Shown here piece by piece: positions 26,197 through 35,769 of a stretch of DNA of 64,000 nucleotides. The position numbers were made by a program, and so were the translations under genes. This stretch comes from Rhodococcus sp. HNM0563 (GTDB lineage Bacteria > Actinomycetota > Actinomycetes > Mycobacteriales > Mycobacteriaceae): NCBI RefSeq assembly GCF_012726195.1, contig NZ_JAASAF010000003.1:1-64000 (forward strand). Reading direction: 5' to 3'. The notes under the pieces were generated by a model. That model saw nothing but the letters and a program-made list of their open reading frames with translations, searched no databases and had not been told where the DNA came from. The stretch's first letter is position 1. Each line of letters begins with the position of its first letter.

Positions 26197-27684
26197 CTAC
26201 ACCGACAGCGGGACCTTGACCGGCTCGGTCACGGGAACGGTCGGGTCCGGAGCCGGGTGCGGCATCCTGCGGCGCACCATCGCAACACCCACGTACACCA
26301 ACAGCGAGACGATCACGGCGAGGAACGTCGTCCACCCATCGACGTCGGCCGTCACGAGATCGTTCGGGATGTACAGCAGGGTGTTGTCGACGCCGTAGAT
26401 CGTGGGCGTGAGGACGAAGAACCCGACGCGCACCCCGATACCGGCGACCGCGGCGGCGGCGACGGCAACGCCGTCACCGCGCGTCCAGAACAGACCCAGG
26501 ATGAACGGCACCACCAGCGACGCAAGCAGCAGGTCGAAGGTGAGGGTGAGCAGAATGCCGGTCTGCGGGACCCGCAGTGCGACGATCGCACCGAGCGCCG
26601 CCATCGGGAGCATCGCCCAGCGAGTCGCCTTCATGACGTCCGACGACATCCCGGCGTGCTCACCACCGACCCGGAAGATGTTGCGCACCAGCACGGTCGC
26701 GGTGGACAGCAGGATTCCGCTGATCGTCGTCAGCGACGCGGTGACGAGACCCGACAGAACGAGGATCGACAGCCACTGCGGCGTGTACTGGCCGAGCAGC
26801 ACGTACAGGATCGGGGCGTCGGCGGCGCTGTCCCCCACGATGGAGACCGCGGCGAGTGCGACGAACGACAACGGGACGCACAGCAGCAGGATGCCCGTCG
26901 CTGCGGAGAAACACGCGCGTTGTGCGGCATGCGGGGACTTGGCGGAGAACACGCGCTGCATCAGGTCGATCGCGACGAGGTTGCCGAGTCCGAGCGCGAC
27001 GATCGTCGCCCAGTTGATCGCCGCGCCCTGCGCGGGGTCGGTGAGCTGACCCAGGTTTCCGATGCCGAGCCCCTCGGGGCTGGAGAACCCGGGTCCGGCC
27101 GCGACCCACAGGAGGAGCGAGATGATCCCGACCACCATGACGCCGAACTGCACCATGCCGGTGTAGACGCTGGCGAACATCCCACCGGCCATGGTGTAGG
27201 CGAGCACGAACGGGATGATCACCAGCACTGCCATCGTGTAGTTCAGGCCCAGGAAGTATTCGAGCAGGTAGCCCAGCGCGACCAGGTTGCCCGCGAGCAG
27301 GATCCCGAAGCTCACCACCGTAAGGACCGACGCGGTGATCTCGGTGCCTCGCCCGAACCGCTGCCCGAAGTATTCGGGAAGGGTCACCACTCCGGTAGCG
27401 CGTAGCTTCTTCGCGAAGAACAGGCCCACGAGGAGCACGCTCACTGCAATACCCAGTGGCATCGCAGCGCCGGCCCAGAAACCGAATGCGGCGGACAGGT
27501 CTGCGCTGCCGAGGGTCGCGTTGGAGTCGATGACCTGCGACATGAGCAGGACCGCGATGACGGGCGCGCCCAGTGAGCGGCCGGCCAAGAGGAAGTTCCC
27601 GGTATCTCCGCGAACTTTGCGAGTGGAATAGAAACCGGCCCCGAGCAGAACTACGAGGCACACGGCGACACCGGTGATGATCAT
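26197..27684 (-). CDS. Sodium:solute symporter family protein
   Basis: A 495-residue SSS-family permease with about 13 transmembrane helices. Typical blocks are FLLAGRSLGAPVIAVLLMSQVIDSNA-type TM1-2, ATGVVTLPEYFGQRFGR and the sodium-site region LVTASLTTISGILLSTATVLVRNI. It imports a small solute with Na+. It is the last gene of a minus-strand operon that begins with DUF1989 genes at 32958, so its solute is probably the substrate of that pathway (a urea, guanidine or amino-acid derivative; inference). The start ATG 27684 has a GGAG-like site; the upstream extension overlaps the oxygenase gene. Confidence 0.88.
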   Translation of the reverse strand: MIITGVAVCLVVLLGAGFYSTRKVRGDTGNFLLAGRSLGAPVIAVLLMSQVIDSNATLGSADLSAAFGFWAGAAMPLGIAVSVLLVGLFFAKKLRATGVVTLPEYFGQRFGRGTEITASVLTVVSFGILLAGNLVALGYLLEYFLGLNYTMAVLVIIPFVLAYTMAGGMFASVYTGMVQFGVMVVGIISLLLWVAAGPGFSSPEGLGIGNLGQLTDPAQGAAINWATIVALGLGNLVAIDLMQRVFSAKSPHAAQRACFSAATGILLLCVPLSFVALAAVSIVGDSAADAPILYVLLGQYTPQWLSILVLSGLVTASLTTISGILLSTATVLVRNIFRVGGEHAGMSSDVMKATRWAMLPMAALGAIVALRVPQTGILLTLTFDLLLASLVVPFILGLFWTRGDGVAVAAAAVAGIGVRVGFFVLTPTIYGVDNTLLYIPNDLVTADVDGWTTFLAVIVSLLVYVGVAMVRRRMPHPAPDPTVPVTEPVKVPLSV

Positions 27685-27703
27685 GACAGCTCCATCGAGA
27701 GGG

Positions 27704-28732
27704 TCAGACGGCAGGAGCGCTGCGTTGGGCTTCGCGTCCGAGCGAGTAGAGAGGGCGTGCATTGTCAGGAAGAGCGATCTCACCATCAGCGAGACGGCGA
27801 CGGAGATAGACGAAACTCTGGGCGGTCTGCGCGAACAGGTGCTCGCCCGCTCTTACACCGTCGTACAGCGGACCGTCTCCACCGACGAATCGATCCAGGG
27901 GTTCGACCCACGTGTCGTAGTCGACATTGAAGAAGAGCGGGAACGAGTAACGCTCTTCGGCTACCTTACGCACCCGATGTGACGTCGCTGTAAATATCCC
28001 GTTGGTCCAAATCTCCAGTAGGTCACCGATGTTCAGTACGAATGCGTCGTCGCGGTACGGAACGTCGATCCAGGTGCCCTCGGCGTTGACGACCTGGAGT
28101 CCCGGCGCCGTGGGCAACAGGAGCGTAAACACCTCGTAGTCGGTGTGGGCACCGATACCCGGCCGGTCGTCGGCACTCGGGTCGTGCGGATAGTGGATCA
28201 TCCTCAGCTGTGCGGGTGGGGTGGTGACATATCGATCGAAGAGATCCGCCGGCTCACCCAAAGTTTCGGCGAAGGCGCGCAGGATGACTCGGCCGAGACC
28301 GAAGATCGCGTCGTAGTAGGCGGTGACGGGGCCGGCGAAGTTGTCGAGCGCGGGCCACTGGTTGGGTCCGAGCAACGGATTGCCCGCAAGATAATCCGGG
28401 TCGTCGGCCGGGAGATCGATCGAGAGGTCGTAGGCCTCTTTGTGGTCGGGGGTGGCTCCCGCGAACACCTCCTCCCCTGCCGGGACATATCCACGATGAT
28501 TGGTGGAATTGCCGATGTACACGGACATTTTCGTGTCGTCCGGTTCTGCGAAGAATCGCTCGGCTGCGCCCTTCAGCTCGTCGATCAGGGTGCGATCGAT
28601 TCCGTGACCGATGATCTGAGCGAAGCCCACCTCGCGGGCTGCTCGGCCGAGTTCGTCGACGACGGCGTCGCGTTCCTCCGCGCCGACGATGAGAGCGGTG
28701 ACGTCGATGACCGGAATACTGGTGAAGGTCAC
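27704..28732 (-). CDS. Isopenicillin-N-synthase-like Fe(II)/2-oxoglutarate oxygenase
   Basis: A 342-residue oxygenase of the IPNS/2-ODD family. The DIOX_N-like N-terminus (IPVIDVTALIVG, VGFAQIIGHGID) is followed by the 2OG-FeII_Oxy core. The iron ligands are His196, Asp198 (GAHTDYE) and His252 (TSHRV), and Arg261-x-Ser263 (RYSFPLFF) binds 2-oxoglutarate. All catalytic residues are present. GTG 28732 with AGGAG upstream overlaps the stop of the preceding gene by 4 bases, so it is coupled. Some relatives hydroxylate guanidino amino acids and release guanidine; the DUF1989 and carboxyltransferase neighbours make such a reaction plausible, but this is inference. Confidence 0.88.
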   Translation of the reverse strand: MTFTSIPVIDVTALIVGAEERDAVVDELGRAAREVGFAQIIGHGIDRTLIDELKGAAERFFAEPDDTKMSVYIGNSTNHRGYVPAGEEVFAGATPDHKEAYDLSIDLPADDPDYLAGNPLLGPNQWPALDNFAGPVTAYYDAIFGLGRVILRAFAETLGEPADLFDRYVTTPPAQLRMIHYPHDPSADDRPGIGAHTDYEVFTLLLPTAPGLQVVNAEGTWIDVPYRDDAFVLNIGDLLEIWTNGIFTATSHRVRKVAEERYSFPLFFNVDYDTWVEPLDRFVGGDGPLYDGVRAGEHLFAQTAQSFVYLRRRLADGEIALPDNARPLYSLGREAQRSAPAV

Positions 28733-29487
28733 GGGATTCTCCTGGAGTCGGGGTCGAGTCGCTGCCAGTTCCGCACGACGGGATTCCCGTCGAGGTCGTG
28801 GTCGCGAGTGCCGACCCGGTCGCCGAACACCGGATTCAGGTGTGCACCGACCCGATACGGGAGGCTGGAGGCGGTGATGATCCACTGCTCGTCGCGCACA
28901 ACGCCGAGCGCGATCTCACAGTCCAAGAGCTCTTGTACCGCGCGCAGACCGGCGGCTCCGCGGATCTGCTCGAGCAAGGGACCGTCGAGCACGCGGGTAC
29001 GGCCCCGGGCGAATGCGAAGTCACCGCCCACGCGCACGAGGACTCCGGGTGCACCGGTGTCGAGGTCCTCGAGCAGGTACTCGTCGATGTCCTGTGAGGT
29101 GGCCGCGATCCGCCAGTGTTCGATGTAGTCCTCGAACATGCCTTGCTCGACGAGGGTGCCGTGGTCGAGCGCATTCAGAGCGCCGGCGTCCGGTGTCGGG
29201 CCTGCCGGGTGCAGCGCGACCGTGCGGCCCCATTCGACGTGGTCGCCGTTGTCGAACAGTGGGCCGGCGAATCCGTCCTGCTCGGCCAGCACGAGGAGGT
29301 CGCCGACACCCAGGGCACGAAGCGCGGGTGCGTCGATCTTCGGTAGCGCAGCGGGCTGTCGAAGATCGCAGTACAATGCGCGTCCTTGCAGCCAGGTGAC
29401 GCGAGTCGTCGTGTCGTCCGGATGCTCCGGTCTGCTCAGCAGGGTGCGCTCGAAACGGGTTCCCGAGAGCGACGTAGCGACTGTCAC
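28729..29487 (-). CDS. Uncharacterised protein of the DUF1989/carboxyltransferase operon (252 aa)
   Basis: I do not recognise a named family. The 252-residue soluble protein has an N-terminal segment [16 protein letters not shown], a beta-rich middle ([26 protein letters not shown]) and a C-terminal part ([32 protein letters not shown]). There is no signal peptide, Walker or metal motif. It lies between the carboxyltransferase (4-base overlap at GTG 29487) and the oxygenase (4-base overlap at its stop), so it is fixed inside the operon and very likely acts in the same pathway, perhaps as an auxiliary or small enzyme. Confidence 0.75.
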   Translation of the reverse strand: MTVATSLSGTRFERTLLSRPEHPDDTTTRVTWLQGRALYCDLRQPAALPKIDAPALRALGVGDLLVLAEQDGFAGPLFDNGDHVEWGRTVALHPAGPTPDAGALNALDHGTLVEQGMFEDYIEHWRIAATSQDIDEYLLEDLDTGAPGVLVRVGGDFAFARGRTRVLDGPLLEQIRGAAGLRAVQELLDCEIALGVVRDEQWIITASSLPYRVGAHLNPVFGDRVGTRDHDLDGNPVVRNWQRLDPDSRRIP

Positions 29488-31454
29488 GCGCCGCCTTCCT
29501 TCCACCGTGCACGCTCCTGCGCGAACGCCACGGACTGGATTCGCCGGAAGGCGTCGATCGATTCGGTGTTGTCCACCAGGAACTTCCGGTGTTCGGCGAG
29601 AGAGAATGTGCCGGCGGTGATCTCCACTCCCCCACCGCGACCCGCGGCGAGGTCGGCGCGCAGGTCGAGCAATTCTTCGGGATCGACGGGGTACCAGGAG
29701 ATCCGGTCGAAGAAGCGTAGAAGCCACGGTGTGCCGTCCTCGAACGGACCGGCCTGTTGTGGATGCCGGTGGTTCCACACCTGCGTGGTGCGTCCGACGA
29801 ACTGGTAGCCGCCCGGGCCTTCCATTCCGTAGATGCACAGATATGCACCACCGATCCCGACCGCATTCTCCGGAGTCCAGGTGCGTGCGGGGTTGTACTT
29901 CGTGGTGACAAGTCGGTGCCGCGGGTCGAGCGGCGTCGCGACAGGTGCGCCGAGGTAGACGTCGCCGAGCCCGAGCACCATGTACTCGGCGGCGAAGACG
30001 GTGTCGAACACGTCGGCGACGGAGTCGAGGCCATTCATTCGGCGGATGAACTCGATGTTCCACGGGCACCACGGCGCATCGGAACGCACCCCGTGCATGT
30101 AGCGCTGAATGGCTTCACGCGTCGCGGGATCGTCCCACGACAGCGGCAGCCGCACATGCCTGCTGGGAACCTCGAGTTCATCGCTGTCGCCGAGAGTGTC
30201 CTCGACGTCCGCGAGGTGCCCGAGCAAGGCCTTGACGGGCAGCAGGTCGGGGTCGACCTTGACCTGCAGAGACCGGATGCCCGGGGTGAGTTCGAGCAGG
30301 CCGCGGGGGCGATCGGCGTCGAGTCGCTGGTGCAGTGCGTGGACGCGGGCGCGCAGACCGAGGTCGAGGGCCATGTCGCCGTATTCGACGAGCACGTTGT
30401 CGTCGCCGCTGCGCCGGTAGGTGACGGCGGTGTGGCCGTCGCGACGGGCGAGCACGCCATCGTCGCCATCTCCGCCGTTGGAGGTGACCAGCGACAACCC
30501 TGCGCGACGCGCGGTTCCGAGTGCACGGCGGGATGCGACGTGCTCCGCCCGCACCGGCACGAACCGGATCGTGTTGCCGGGGGCGAGCTGACCCAGCTTC
30601 CAACGGTCGGCGGACGCCACGGTCACCGGGCAAACGAAGCCGCCGAGGCTCGGGCCGTCGGGTCCGAGGAGGATCGGGGTGTCGCCGGTGAAGTCCAGTG
30701 CGCCGACAGAGTAGGCGTTGTCGTGGATGTTCGAGGGGTGCAGTCCGGCCTCGCCGCCGTCGGTGCGGGCCCATTCCGGTACCGGGCCGACGAGCCGGAC
30801 GCCGGTGCGGTCGGAGTTGAAGTGCACCTCGTAGTCGGTGGCGTAGAGGGTGTCGATGTCGGCGCGGGTGAAGAACTCGGGTGCGCCGTGCGGGCCCTCG
30901 GTGACGGCGATCCGCCAGTGCGTCGTGAGGGCGGGGATGTGCTCGGAGGGCACTGCAGCGCTCCGTCCCGACGGAATGTCGCCGACGACCAGCACGTCTC
31001 CGTCGCGGAGTGCGCGCCCCTCGTGACCACCGAATGTCCCGAGAGTGAAGGTGGCTGTGCTGCCCAGGAATTCAGGGACATCGAGGCCGCCGGCCACCAG
31101 TACGTACACACGCAGGCCTGGCCCCTCGATCGTTCCGACGTCGAGCAGTCCGCCCGCCGGGACCGTGACGGGCCGCCACTGCGGCACGATCTCACCGTCG
31201 ATGCGCACCGTGACCGGGGCGCCCGTCACGCACACCACAGCGTCCTCGGTGAATCGCAGGGCCGGACCGACCATTGCGGATTCGAGGCCGGATACGCCCT
31301 CGTCGTTTCCGAGAGCGATGTTGCCGAGGCGGAACGACAAGTCGTCCATCGGACCGGACGGCGGCACACCGATCTGCCAGTAGCCGGCGCGACCCGGGTA
31401 GTCCTGGACGGTGGTGAGCATTCCCGGGCGTTCGACGGTGATCTTCGTGGTCAT
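29484..31454 (-). CDS. 5-oxoprolinase/urea amidolyase family carboxyltransferase (AHS2-AHS1 fusion)
   Basis: A 656-residue protein matching only the carboxyltransferase part of urea carboxylase. An AHS2 (KipA-like) domain covers about residues 1-310 ([37 protein letters not shown]) and an AHS1 (KipI-like) domain about 350-620. That second domain includes [40 protein letters not shown] and [19 protein letters not shown], which resemble urea/guanidine carboxylase more than 5-oxoprolinase subunits. The biotin carboxylase and biotinyl domains are absent from the protein and from the window. It may act with a carboxylase encoded elsewhere, or have a biotin-independent role. Its stop overlaps the next gene. 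Confidence 0.88.
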   Translation of the reverse strand: MTTKITVERPGMLTTVQDYPGRAGYWQIGVPPSGPMDDLSFRLGNIALGNDEGVSGLESAMVGPALRFTEDAVVCVTGAPVTVRIDGEIVPQWRPVTVPAGGLLDVGTIEGPGLRVYVLVAGGLDVPEFLGSTATFTLGTFGGHEGRALRDGDVLVVGDIPSGRSAAVPSEHIPALTTHWRIAVTEGPHGAPEFFTRADIDTLYATDYEVHFNSDRTGVRLVGPVPEWARTDGGEAGLHPSNIHDNAYSVGALDFTGDTPILLGPDGPSLGGFVCPVTVASADRWKLGQLAPGNTIRFVPVRAEHVASRRALGTARRAGLSLVTSNGGDGDDGVLARRDGHTAVTYRRSGDDNVLVEYGDMALDLGLRARVHALHQRLDADRPRGLLELTPGIRSLQVKVDPDLLPVKALLGHLADVEDTLGDSDELEVPSRHVRLPLSWDDPATREAIQRYMHGVRSDAPWCPWNIEFIRRMNGLDSVADVFDTVFAAEYMVLGLGDVYLGAPVATPLDPRHRLVTTKYNPARTWTPENAVGIGGAYLCIYGMEGPGGYQFVGRTTQVWNHRHPQQAGPFEDGTPWLLRFFDRISWYPVDPEELLDLRADLAAGRGGGVEITAGTFSLAEHRKFLVDNTESIDAFRRIQSVAFAQERARWKEGGA

Positions 31455-31461
31455 GGCGAAC

Positions 31462-32112
31462 TCACACCTCCTGTGTGCGTGTGACGATCATCCGCACGGG
31501 TGTGGGATCGAAACCGTTGCACGGGTTGTTGATCTGCGGGCAGTTGGAGACGAGCACCAACACGTCGCGGTCGGCCCGGATGGCGAGACGCTTGCCGGGT
31601 GCGGAGAGCCCGTCGACGATGCCGAGGGTGCCGTCGGCCTCGACGGGCACGTTCATGAAGAAGTTGATGTTGGAGACCAGATCCCGCTTGCCGAGGCCCC
31701 ACTCGGCACCTTCGATCAGGAAGTTCTCGACACAGGCGTGCTGGTGTTTGGTGTGGTGTCCGTAGCGGAGGGTGTTGGATTCCTGCGAGCAGGCACCGCC
31801 GACGGTGTCGTGGTTGCCGACCTCGTCGCCGACCAACGTCATGAGAGGTTCGCCCTCGGCGTCGCGGAGTACCGATCCGGTGGTGAGGAACAGGTTACCC
31901 TGCCCCGCAACAGTTGCGGGCGCGCTGTACCGCGAGGTGGTGTCGTGGGCGTCGTAGATGAGGGTGTCGACGGCCTGGTTTCCATGGAGGTCGACGATGG
32001 TCAGCACGTCACCTGCGGCAACGACCGTCGACCACGGACCACGGAGTGCGACGGTGTCGTCGAGCACGACGGTTCCGGGGACGAGTGCAGCAGTATCGAG
32101 GGTTGCGGTCAT
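31462..32112 (-). CDS. DUF1989 family protein (urea carboxylase-associated, UAAP/CgdB-like)
   Basis: A 216-residue DUF1989 protein. Conserved elements are the [10 protein letters not shown] strand, the metal/catalytic block [18 protein letters not shown] (His101, Cys108), HACVENFL and [10 protein letters not shown]. In urea/guanidine carboxylase operons the paired DUF1989 proteins form carboxyguanidine deiminase (CgdA/CgdB), so a deiminase role is plausible. It is second in the operon, 3 bases after the other DUF1989 gene and 7 bases before the carboxyltransferase. Confidence 0.85.
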   Translation of the reverse strand: MTATLDTAALVPGTVVLDDTVALRGPWSTVVAAGDVLTIVDLHGNQAVDTLIYDAHDTTSRYSAPATVAGQGNLFLTTGSVLRDAEGEPLMTLVGDEVGNHDTVGGACSQESNTLRYGHHTKHQHACVENFLIEGAEWGLGKRDLVSNINFFMNVPVEADGTLGIVDGLSAPGKRLAIRADRDVLVLVSNCPQINNPCNGFDPTPVRMIVTRTQEV

Positions 32113-32115
32113 GGG

Positions 32116-32958
32116 TCAGTTCTCCATTCCGGATTCAGCAGCGGCCCAGGCGTCTTCGGTGTTGAGCACCGCGCGGTGGTACTCGGGTTCGGTGGTATCG
32201 ACCGACTCGAGTTCGCCGGGTGCGCGCCATGCGGTCACTTCGAGTGGGGTCGTGACGAACTCAGGGTGGGGATCGAGAGGGTGCGCGGTGTTGGCGATGA
32301 GCGCGATGACCGGGAGGTGGACGAGCAGATCCACATACACGCCGGCGCCGGCGGTTCCGGTGCTGGTGAGCGCACCGTCATCCTCGACGCGGATGCCGTG
32401 GAAGAACGACAGCGACGGCGGGAGGTCGCGGGGCTGCAGATCGTGCTTGGCGGCGGCGACCTTGAACAGTTCACGTCCCGCAGGGGACGACGAATGCAGC
32501 GCACCGGCGCCGTATCGCGCGGTGTTTCCTGCCGCGTGGCTCGTGCCGCACAGAGCGTCGTGGTGGCCCGAGGTGTCGGCGACGACGGTCGCGAGTACGC
32601 GTCCTTGATCCGAGAGCAGCGGATGCCCGGTGCCGAGGTAGGCCTGCCACGGCACCTTGACGGTGTCGGCGACGTTGAGCCTCTCGTGGGGTGCGTCGGC
32701 GCGGAAGAGCAGTAGATGAGCACACGCGGCGCCCTCGAGATCCCGCAGACGCAGCCGGGTGCCGCGGGCAAGTACCTTGCTCGTGTAGCGGCCGCCGGGC
32801 ACGGTCTCGGCCCAGGTCATCGATACACGGCGCCCGTTGGGCGGGGTAGGCCACGCAGACGCAGGCACGACCGGCATGCCGTCGGAGACGGTTCCGGCCT
32901 GGGCACGTGCATGGGTTCGGGCGGCGTGCGTCGTGGCTGTCGCGAGGGTCTCGGTCAT
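32116..32958 (-). CDS. DUF1989 family protein (urea carboxylase-associated, CgdA-like)
   Basis: A longer DUF1989 paralogue of 280 residues and the first gene of the operon. The conserved block DTSGHHDALCGTSHAAGNTARYG matches that of the second copy, and LSFFHGIRVEDDGAL and VYVDLLVHLPVIALIANTAHP follow. The two different DUF1989 subunits suggest a heteromer as in carboxyguanidine deiminase. ATG 32958 is preferred (GGAG-type site upstream, family N-terminus); the longer frame crosses the palindromic operator at 32982-33004. Confidence 0.85.
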   Translation of the reverse strand: MTETLATATTHAARTHARAQAGTVSDGMPVVPASAWPTPPNGRRVSMTWAETVPGGRYTSKVLARGTRLRLRDLEGAACAHLLLFRADAPHERLNVADTVKVPWQAYLGTGHPLLSDQGRVLATVVADTSGHHDALCGTSHAAGNTARYGAGALHSSSPAGRELFKVAAAKHDLQPRDLPPSLSFFHGIRVEDDGALTSTGTAGAGVYVDLLVHLPVIALIANTAHPLDPHPEFVTTPLEVTAWRAPGELESVDTTEPEYHRAVLNTEDAWAAAESGMEN

Positions 32959-32981
32959 GGCGCTCCGATTCGTGGCGGCGG

Positions 32982-33004
32982 GAAACTGTCGGTTGACAGT
33001 TTTC
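32982..33004. promoter_or_regulatory. Palindromic operator between the DUF1989 operon and tetR
   Basis: GAAACTGTC (32982-32990) and GACAGTTTTC (32995-33004) form an inverted repeat with a 4-base spacer. It sits 24-46 bases upstream of the first DUF1989 start, in the 174-base divergent region, and contains TTGACA on the plus strand (32993-32998). A TetR dimer binding here could control both directions. Confidence 0.6.
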
Positions 33005-33132
33005 AAGGCCCGCATCTTCGGAGGATGTCCCCGGCGTAACGAGTATGTGGCCGATGTTTCGGCTGGATGACGCAATGTTCACACTCTGATCCGGTTGGGT
33101 GGCACAGTAACTCGCTGTGCCATGGTGTTGAT

Positions 33133-33825
33133 GTGACCAGAGCAGGGCCGGGCCGACCCCGACTGACGAACCCCAGACGTCCCGGCAACACTGCCCGCGC
33201 GGAAATCCTCGACGCCGCCGCAGAACTGTTCAGTACGCGAGGTTTCGCAACCACCACGACGCGACAGATCGCCGATGCCGTCGGAATGAGGCAGGCCTCG
33301 CTCTACAACCATTTCGCGACGAAGAACGACATCCTCGCCACGCTCCTCGATGCCACGATTGCTCCGACCGTCGAGTTCGACGAGAGCCTCGACGACTCCA
33401 CGCCGGCCGCAGTGCTGTTGTGCGCACTCGCATGGTTCGACGCCGCGCAGCTGTGCGCTGGACGGTGGAATCTCGGCGCGCTGTACATGCTTCCGGAGGT
33501 CCGCAGCGAATCGTTCGAGACCTTCCGGCAGAGCCGTCTACGACTTGCACGTCGCTATCGCGACCTCGCCGTCGAGGTGCTGGGCGGAGGAGCTGACGCT
33601 GCCTGCGATCCACGCGTCGAGCTACCGTTCCGGCTCGTGGAGTCGATCATCGACATCCGCGCCGACCGGCAGGTCGACACGGCGATCGACGCGCAGCTTC
33701 CCGAAACTCTGGCGACCGCCGCACTGACCGTGCTCGGGCAGCCCACTGAGGACGTGATGGATCAGGCGTGGGCGCTCATGATCGGCGGCGATTCCGACTC
33801 GTTCGGCACGTGGGGCGTCCGGTAA
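33133..33825 (+). CDS. TetR family transcriptional regulator
   Basis: A 230-residue TetR regulator. The N-terminal DNA-binding domain is clear (ARAEILDAAAELFSTRGFATTTTRQIADAVGMRQASLYNHFATKNDIL), followed by a helical ligand domain. GTG 33133 (VTRAGPGRPRL) is chosen; an upstream in-frame start at 33067 would run through the promoter. The gene is divergent from the DUF1989-oxygenase-symporter operon, and a palindrome lies between them, so it is the likely regulator of that operon. Its stop is 5 bases from the convergent ctaD stop. Confidence 0.9.
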   Translation: MTRAGPGRPRLTNPRRPGNTARAEILDAAAELFSTRGFATTTTRQIADAVGMRQASLYNHFATKNDILATLLDATIAPTVEFDESLDDSTPAAVLLCALAWFDAAQLCAGRWNLGALYMLPEVRSESFETFRQSRLRLARRYRDLAVEVLGGGADAACDPRVELPFRLVESIIDIRADRQVDTAIDAQLPETLATAALTVLGQPTEDVMDQAWALMIGGDSDSFGTWGVR

Positions 33826-33829
33826 TAAC

Positions 33830-35584
33830 TCAATGCCGGTCGTACGAGGCGTCGGGCGGTGTGCGATCGGCGCCCTCGAGCACCGCCACGTTGTGTTTGT
33901 GCGAACCCGGACCGACATGGGACTCCGCCCGCATCCGATCCGACATGTGCGGGTAGTGCAGTTCGAACGCCGGGCGTTCCGACCGGATACGCGGTAGTTC
34001 CGTGAAGTTGTGGCGCGGCGGCGGGCACGTCGTGGCCCATTCGAGTGAATTGCCGTAACCCCACGGGTCGTCGACGGTGACGACCTGCCCGTAGCGGTAG
34101 CTCTTGAACACGTTCCACACGAACGGCAGCGTCGACGCACCGAGGACGAATGCGCCGATTGTGGAGATCGTGTTGAGTGTCGTGAACCCGTCGGACGGTA
34201 GGTAATCGGCGTACCTGCGGGGCATGCCCTCGTTACCGAGCCAGTGCTGCACCAGGAAGGTGGTGTGGAAGCCGATGAACGTCAGCCAGAAGTGCCACTT
34301 ACCGAGCCGCTCGTCCATCATCCGGCCCGTCATCTTCGGGAACCAGAAGTAGATACCGGCATACGTCGCGAACACGATGGTGCCGAACAGCACGTAGTGG
34401 AAGTGCGCCACCACGAAGTAGGTGTCGTGGACGTGGAAATCGAGCGGTGGGCTTGCAAGGATGACGCCGGTCAGGCCTCCGAACAGGAACGTGATGAGGA
34501 AGCCCACGGAGAACAACATGGGAGTCTCGAAGGTGACCTGACCTTTCCACATCGTGCCGATCCAGTTGAAGAACTTCACGCCGGTGGGGATCGCGATCAG
34601 GAACGTCATGAACGAGAAGAACGGCAGCAGCACCGCGCCGGTCGCGTACATGTGGTGGGCCCACACCGCAGACGACAGCGCGGCGATCGCGATCGTCGCA
34701 TAGACCAGGCCCGAGTATCCGAAGACCGGTTTACGGCTGAAGACCGGGAAGATCTCCGAGACGATCCCGAAGAACGGAATGGCGACGACATACACCTCGG
34801 GATGCCCGAAGAACCAGAACAGGTGCTGGTAGAGCAGCACACCGCCGGTCGCGGGGTCGTAGACGTGCGCGCCGAGGATGCGGTCGGCCAATGCCCCCAT
34901 GAATGCGGCCGCGAGCAGCGGGAACACCAACAGCACCAGGATCATGGTGATGAAGATGTTCCAGGTGAAGATAGGCATCCGGAACATCGTCATGCCGGGG
35001 GCCCGCATACAGACGACGGTGGTGATCATGTTGACACCACCGAGGATCGTGCCGAGACCTGCGATCACAAGACCGGCGAACCACAGATTTGCACCGATCC
35101 CGGGTGCATGGATCGCATTGGCGAGCGGCATATAGGAGGTCCAGCCGAAGTCGGCACCTCCACCCGGTGTGATCAGGCTGGACAGGACAATCAGTCCGCC
35201 GAACAGGAACAGCCAGTAACTGAACGCATTCAGCCGCGGGAAAGCAACGTCGGGAGCCCCGATCTGCAGCGGAAGTATGTAGTTGGCGAAGCCGAACACG
35301 ATGGGCGTCGCGTAGAGCAGCAACATCACGCCGCCGTGCATGGTGAAAAGCTGGTTGTACTGCTCGTTCGACAGGAACTGCATGCCCGGCAACGCGAGCT
35401 CGGTGCGCATCAGCATCGCCATCAGCCCACCCGCCATGAAGAAGGTGAACGCCGTGACGATGTACATGATCCCGAGCGTTTTCGGGTCGGTCGTCGTGAT
35501 GAGTTTGTAGAGCACCGCCCCCTTGCGGGCGCGGCGCTCGGGATATGGCCTTACTGCTCGAGCCTCCACCACCACCGGATTCAT
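33830..35584 (-). CDS. ctaD: Cytochrome c oxidase subunit I
   Basis: A 584-residue aa3-type oxidase subunit I with 12 transmembrane helices. The haem and copper ligands are visible: [13 protein letters not shown] (low-spin haem His), [18 protein letters not shown] (CuB His with the cross-linking Tyr), AHHMYATG (CuB His pair) and [11 protein letters not shown] (haem a3 and a histidines). It reduces O2 at the membrane and pumps protons. No other oxidase subunit is adjacent, so this looks like a stand-alone second copy, as often seen in rhodococci. The start at ATG 35584 ([22 protein letters not shown]) fits the actinobacterial family. Confidence 0.95.
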   Translation of the reverse strand: MNPVVVEARAVRPYPERRARKGAVLYKLITTTDPKTLGIMYIVTAFTFFMAGGLMAMLMRTELALPGMQFLSNEQYNQLFTMHGGVMLLLYATPIVFGFANYILPLQIGAPDVAFPRLNAFSYWLFLFGGLIVLSSLITPGGGADFGWTSYMPLANAIHAPGIGANLWFAGLVIAGLGTILGGVNMITTVVCMRAPGMTMFRMPIFTWNIFITMILVLLVFPLLAAAFMGALADRILGAHVYDPATGGVLLYQHLFWFFGHPEVYVVAIPFFGIVSEIFPVFSRKPVFGYSGLVYATIAIAALSSAVWAHHMYATGAVLLPFFSFMTFLIAIPTGVKFFNWIGTMWKGQVTFETPMLFSVGFLITFLFGGLTGVILASPPLDFHVHDTYFVVAHFHYVLFGTIVFATYAGIYFWFPKMTGRMMDERLGKWHFWLTFIGFHTTFLVQHWLGNEGMPRRYADYLPSDGFTTLNTISTIGAFVLGASTLPFVWNVFKSYRYGQVVTVDDPWGYGNSLEWATTCPPPRHNFTELPRIRSERPAFELHYPHMSDRMRAESHVGPGSHKHNVAVLEGADRTPPDASYDRH

Positions 35585-35769
35585 GGACGAACCTCCGAGA
35601 CGACCGCGGCGCCGACGTGCGGCATTTCCCCGGCACCCGCCCTCGGCACGCCTGGTTCTCCGGGACAGGCCGGTAGCCACGAGCGTAGACCTCGCTGCCG
35701 GAACTGGGGTGGGAATGATGGTTGGTGGTCGACATTTCGATACACCAACCATCCTCTCGGGCAACGACG

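Noticed and set aside
29757-31484. 575-codon plus-strand frame opposite the carboxyltransferase gene
   Set aside because: It is the antisense shadow of the clear AHS2-AHS1 protein, low in hydrophobic periodicity and without motifs.
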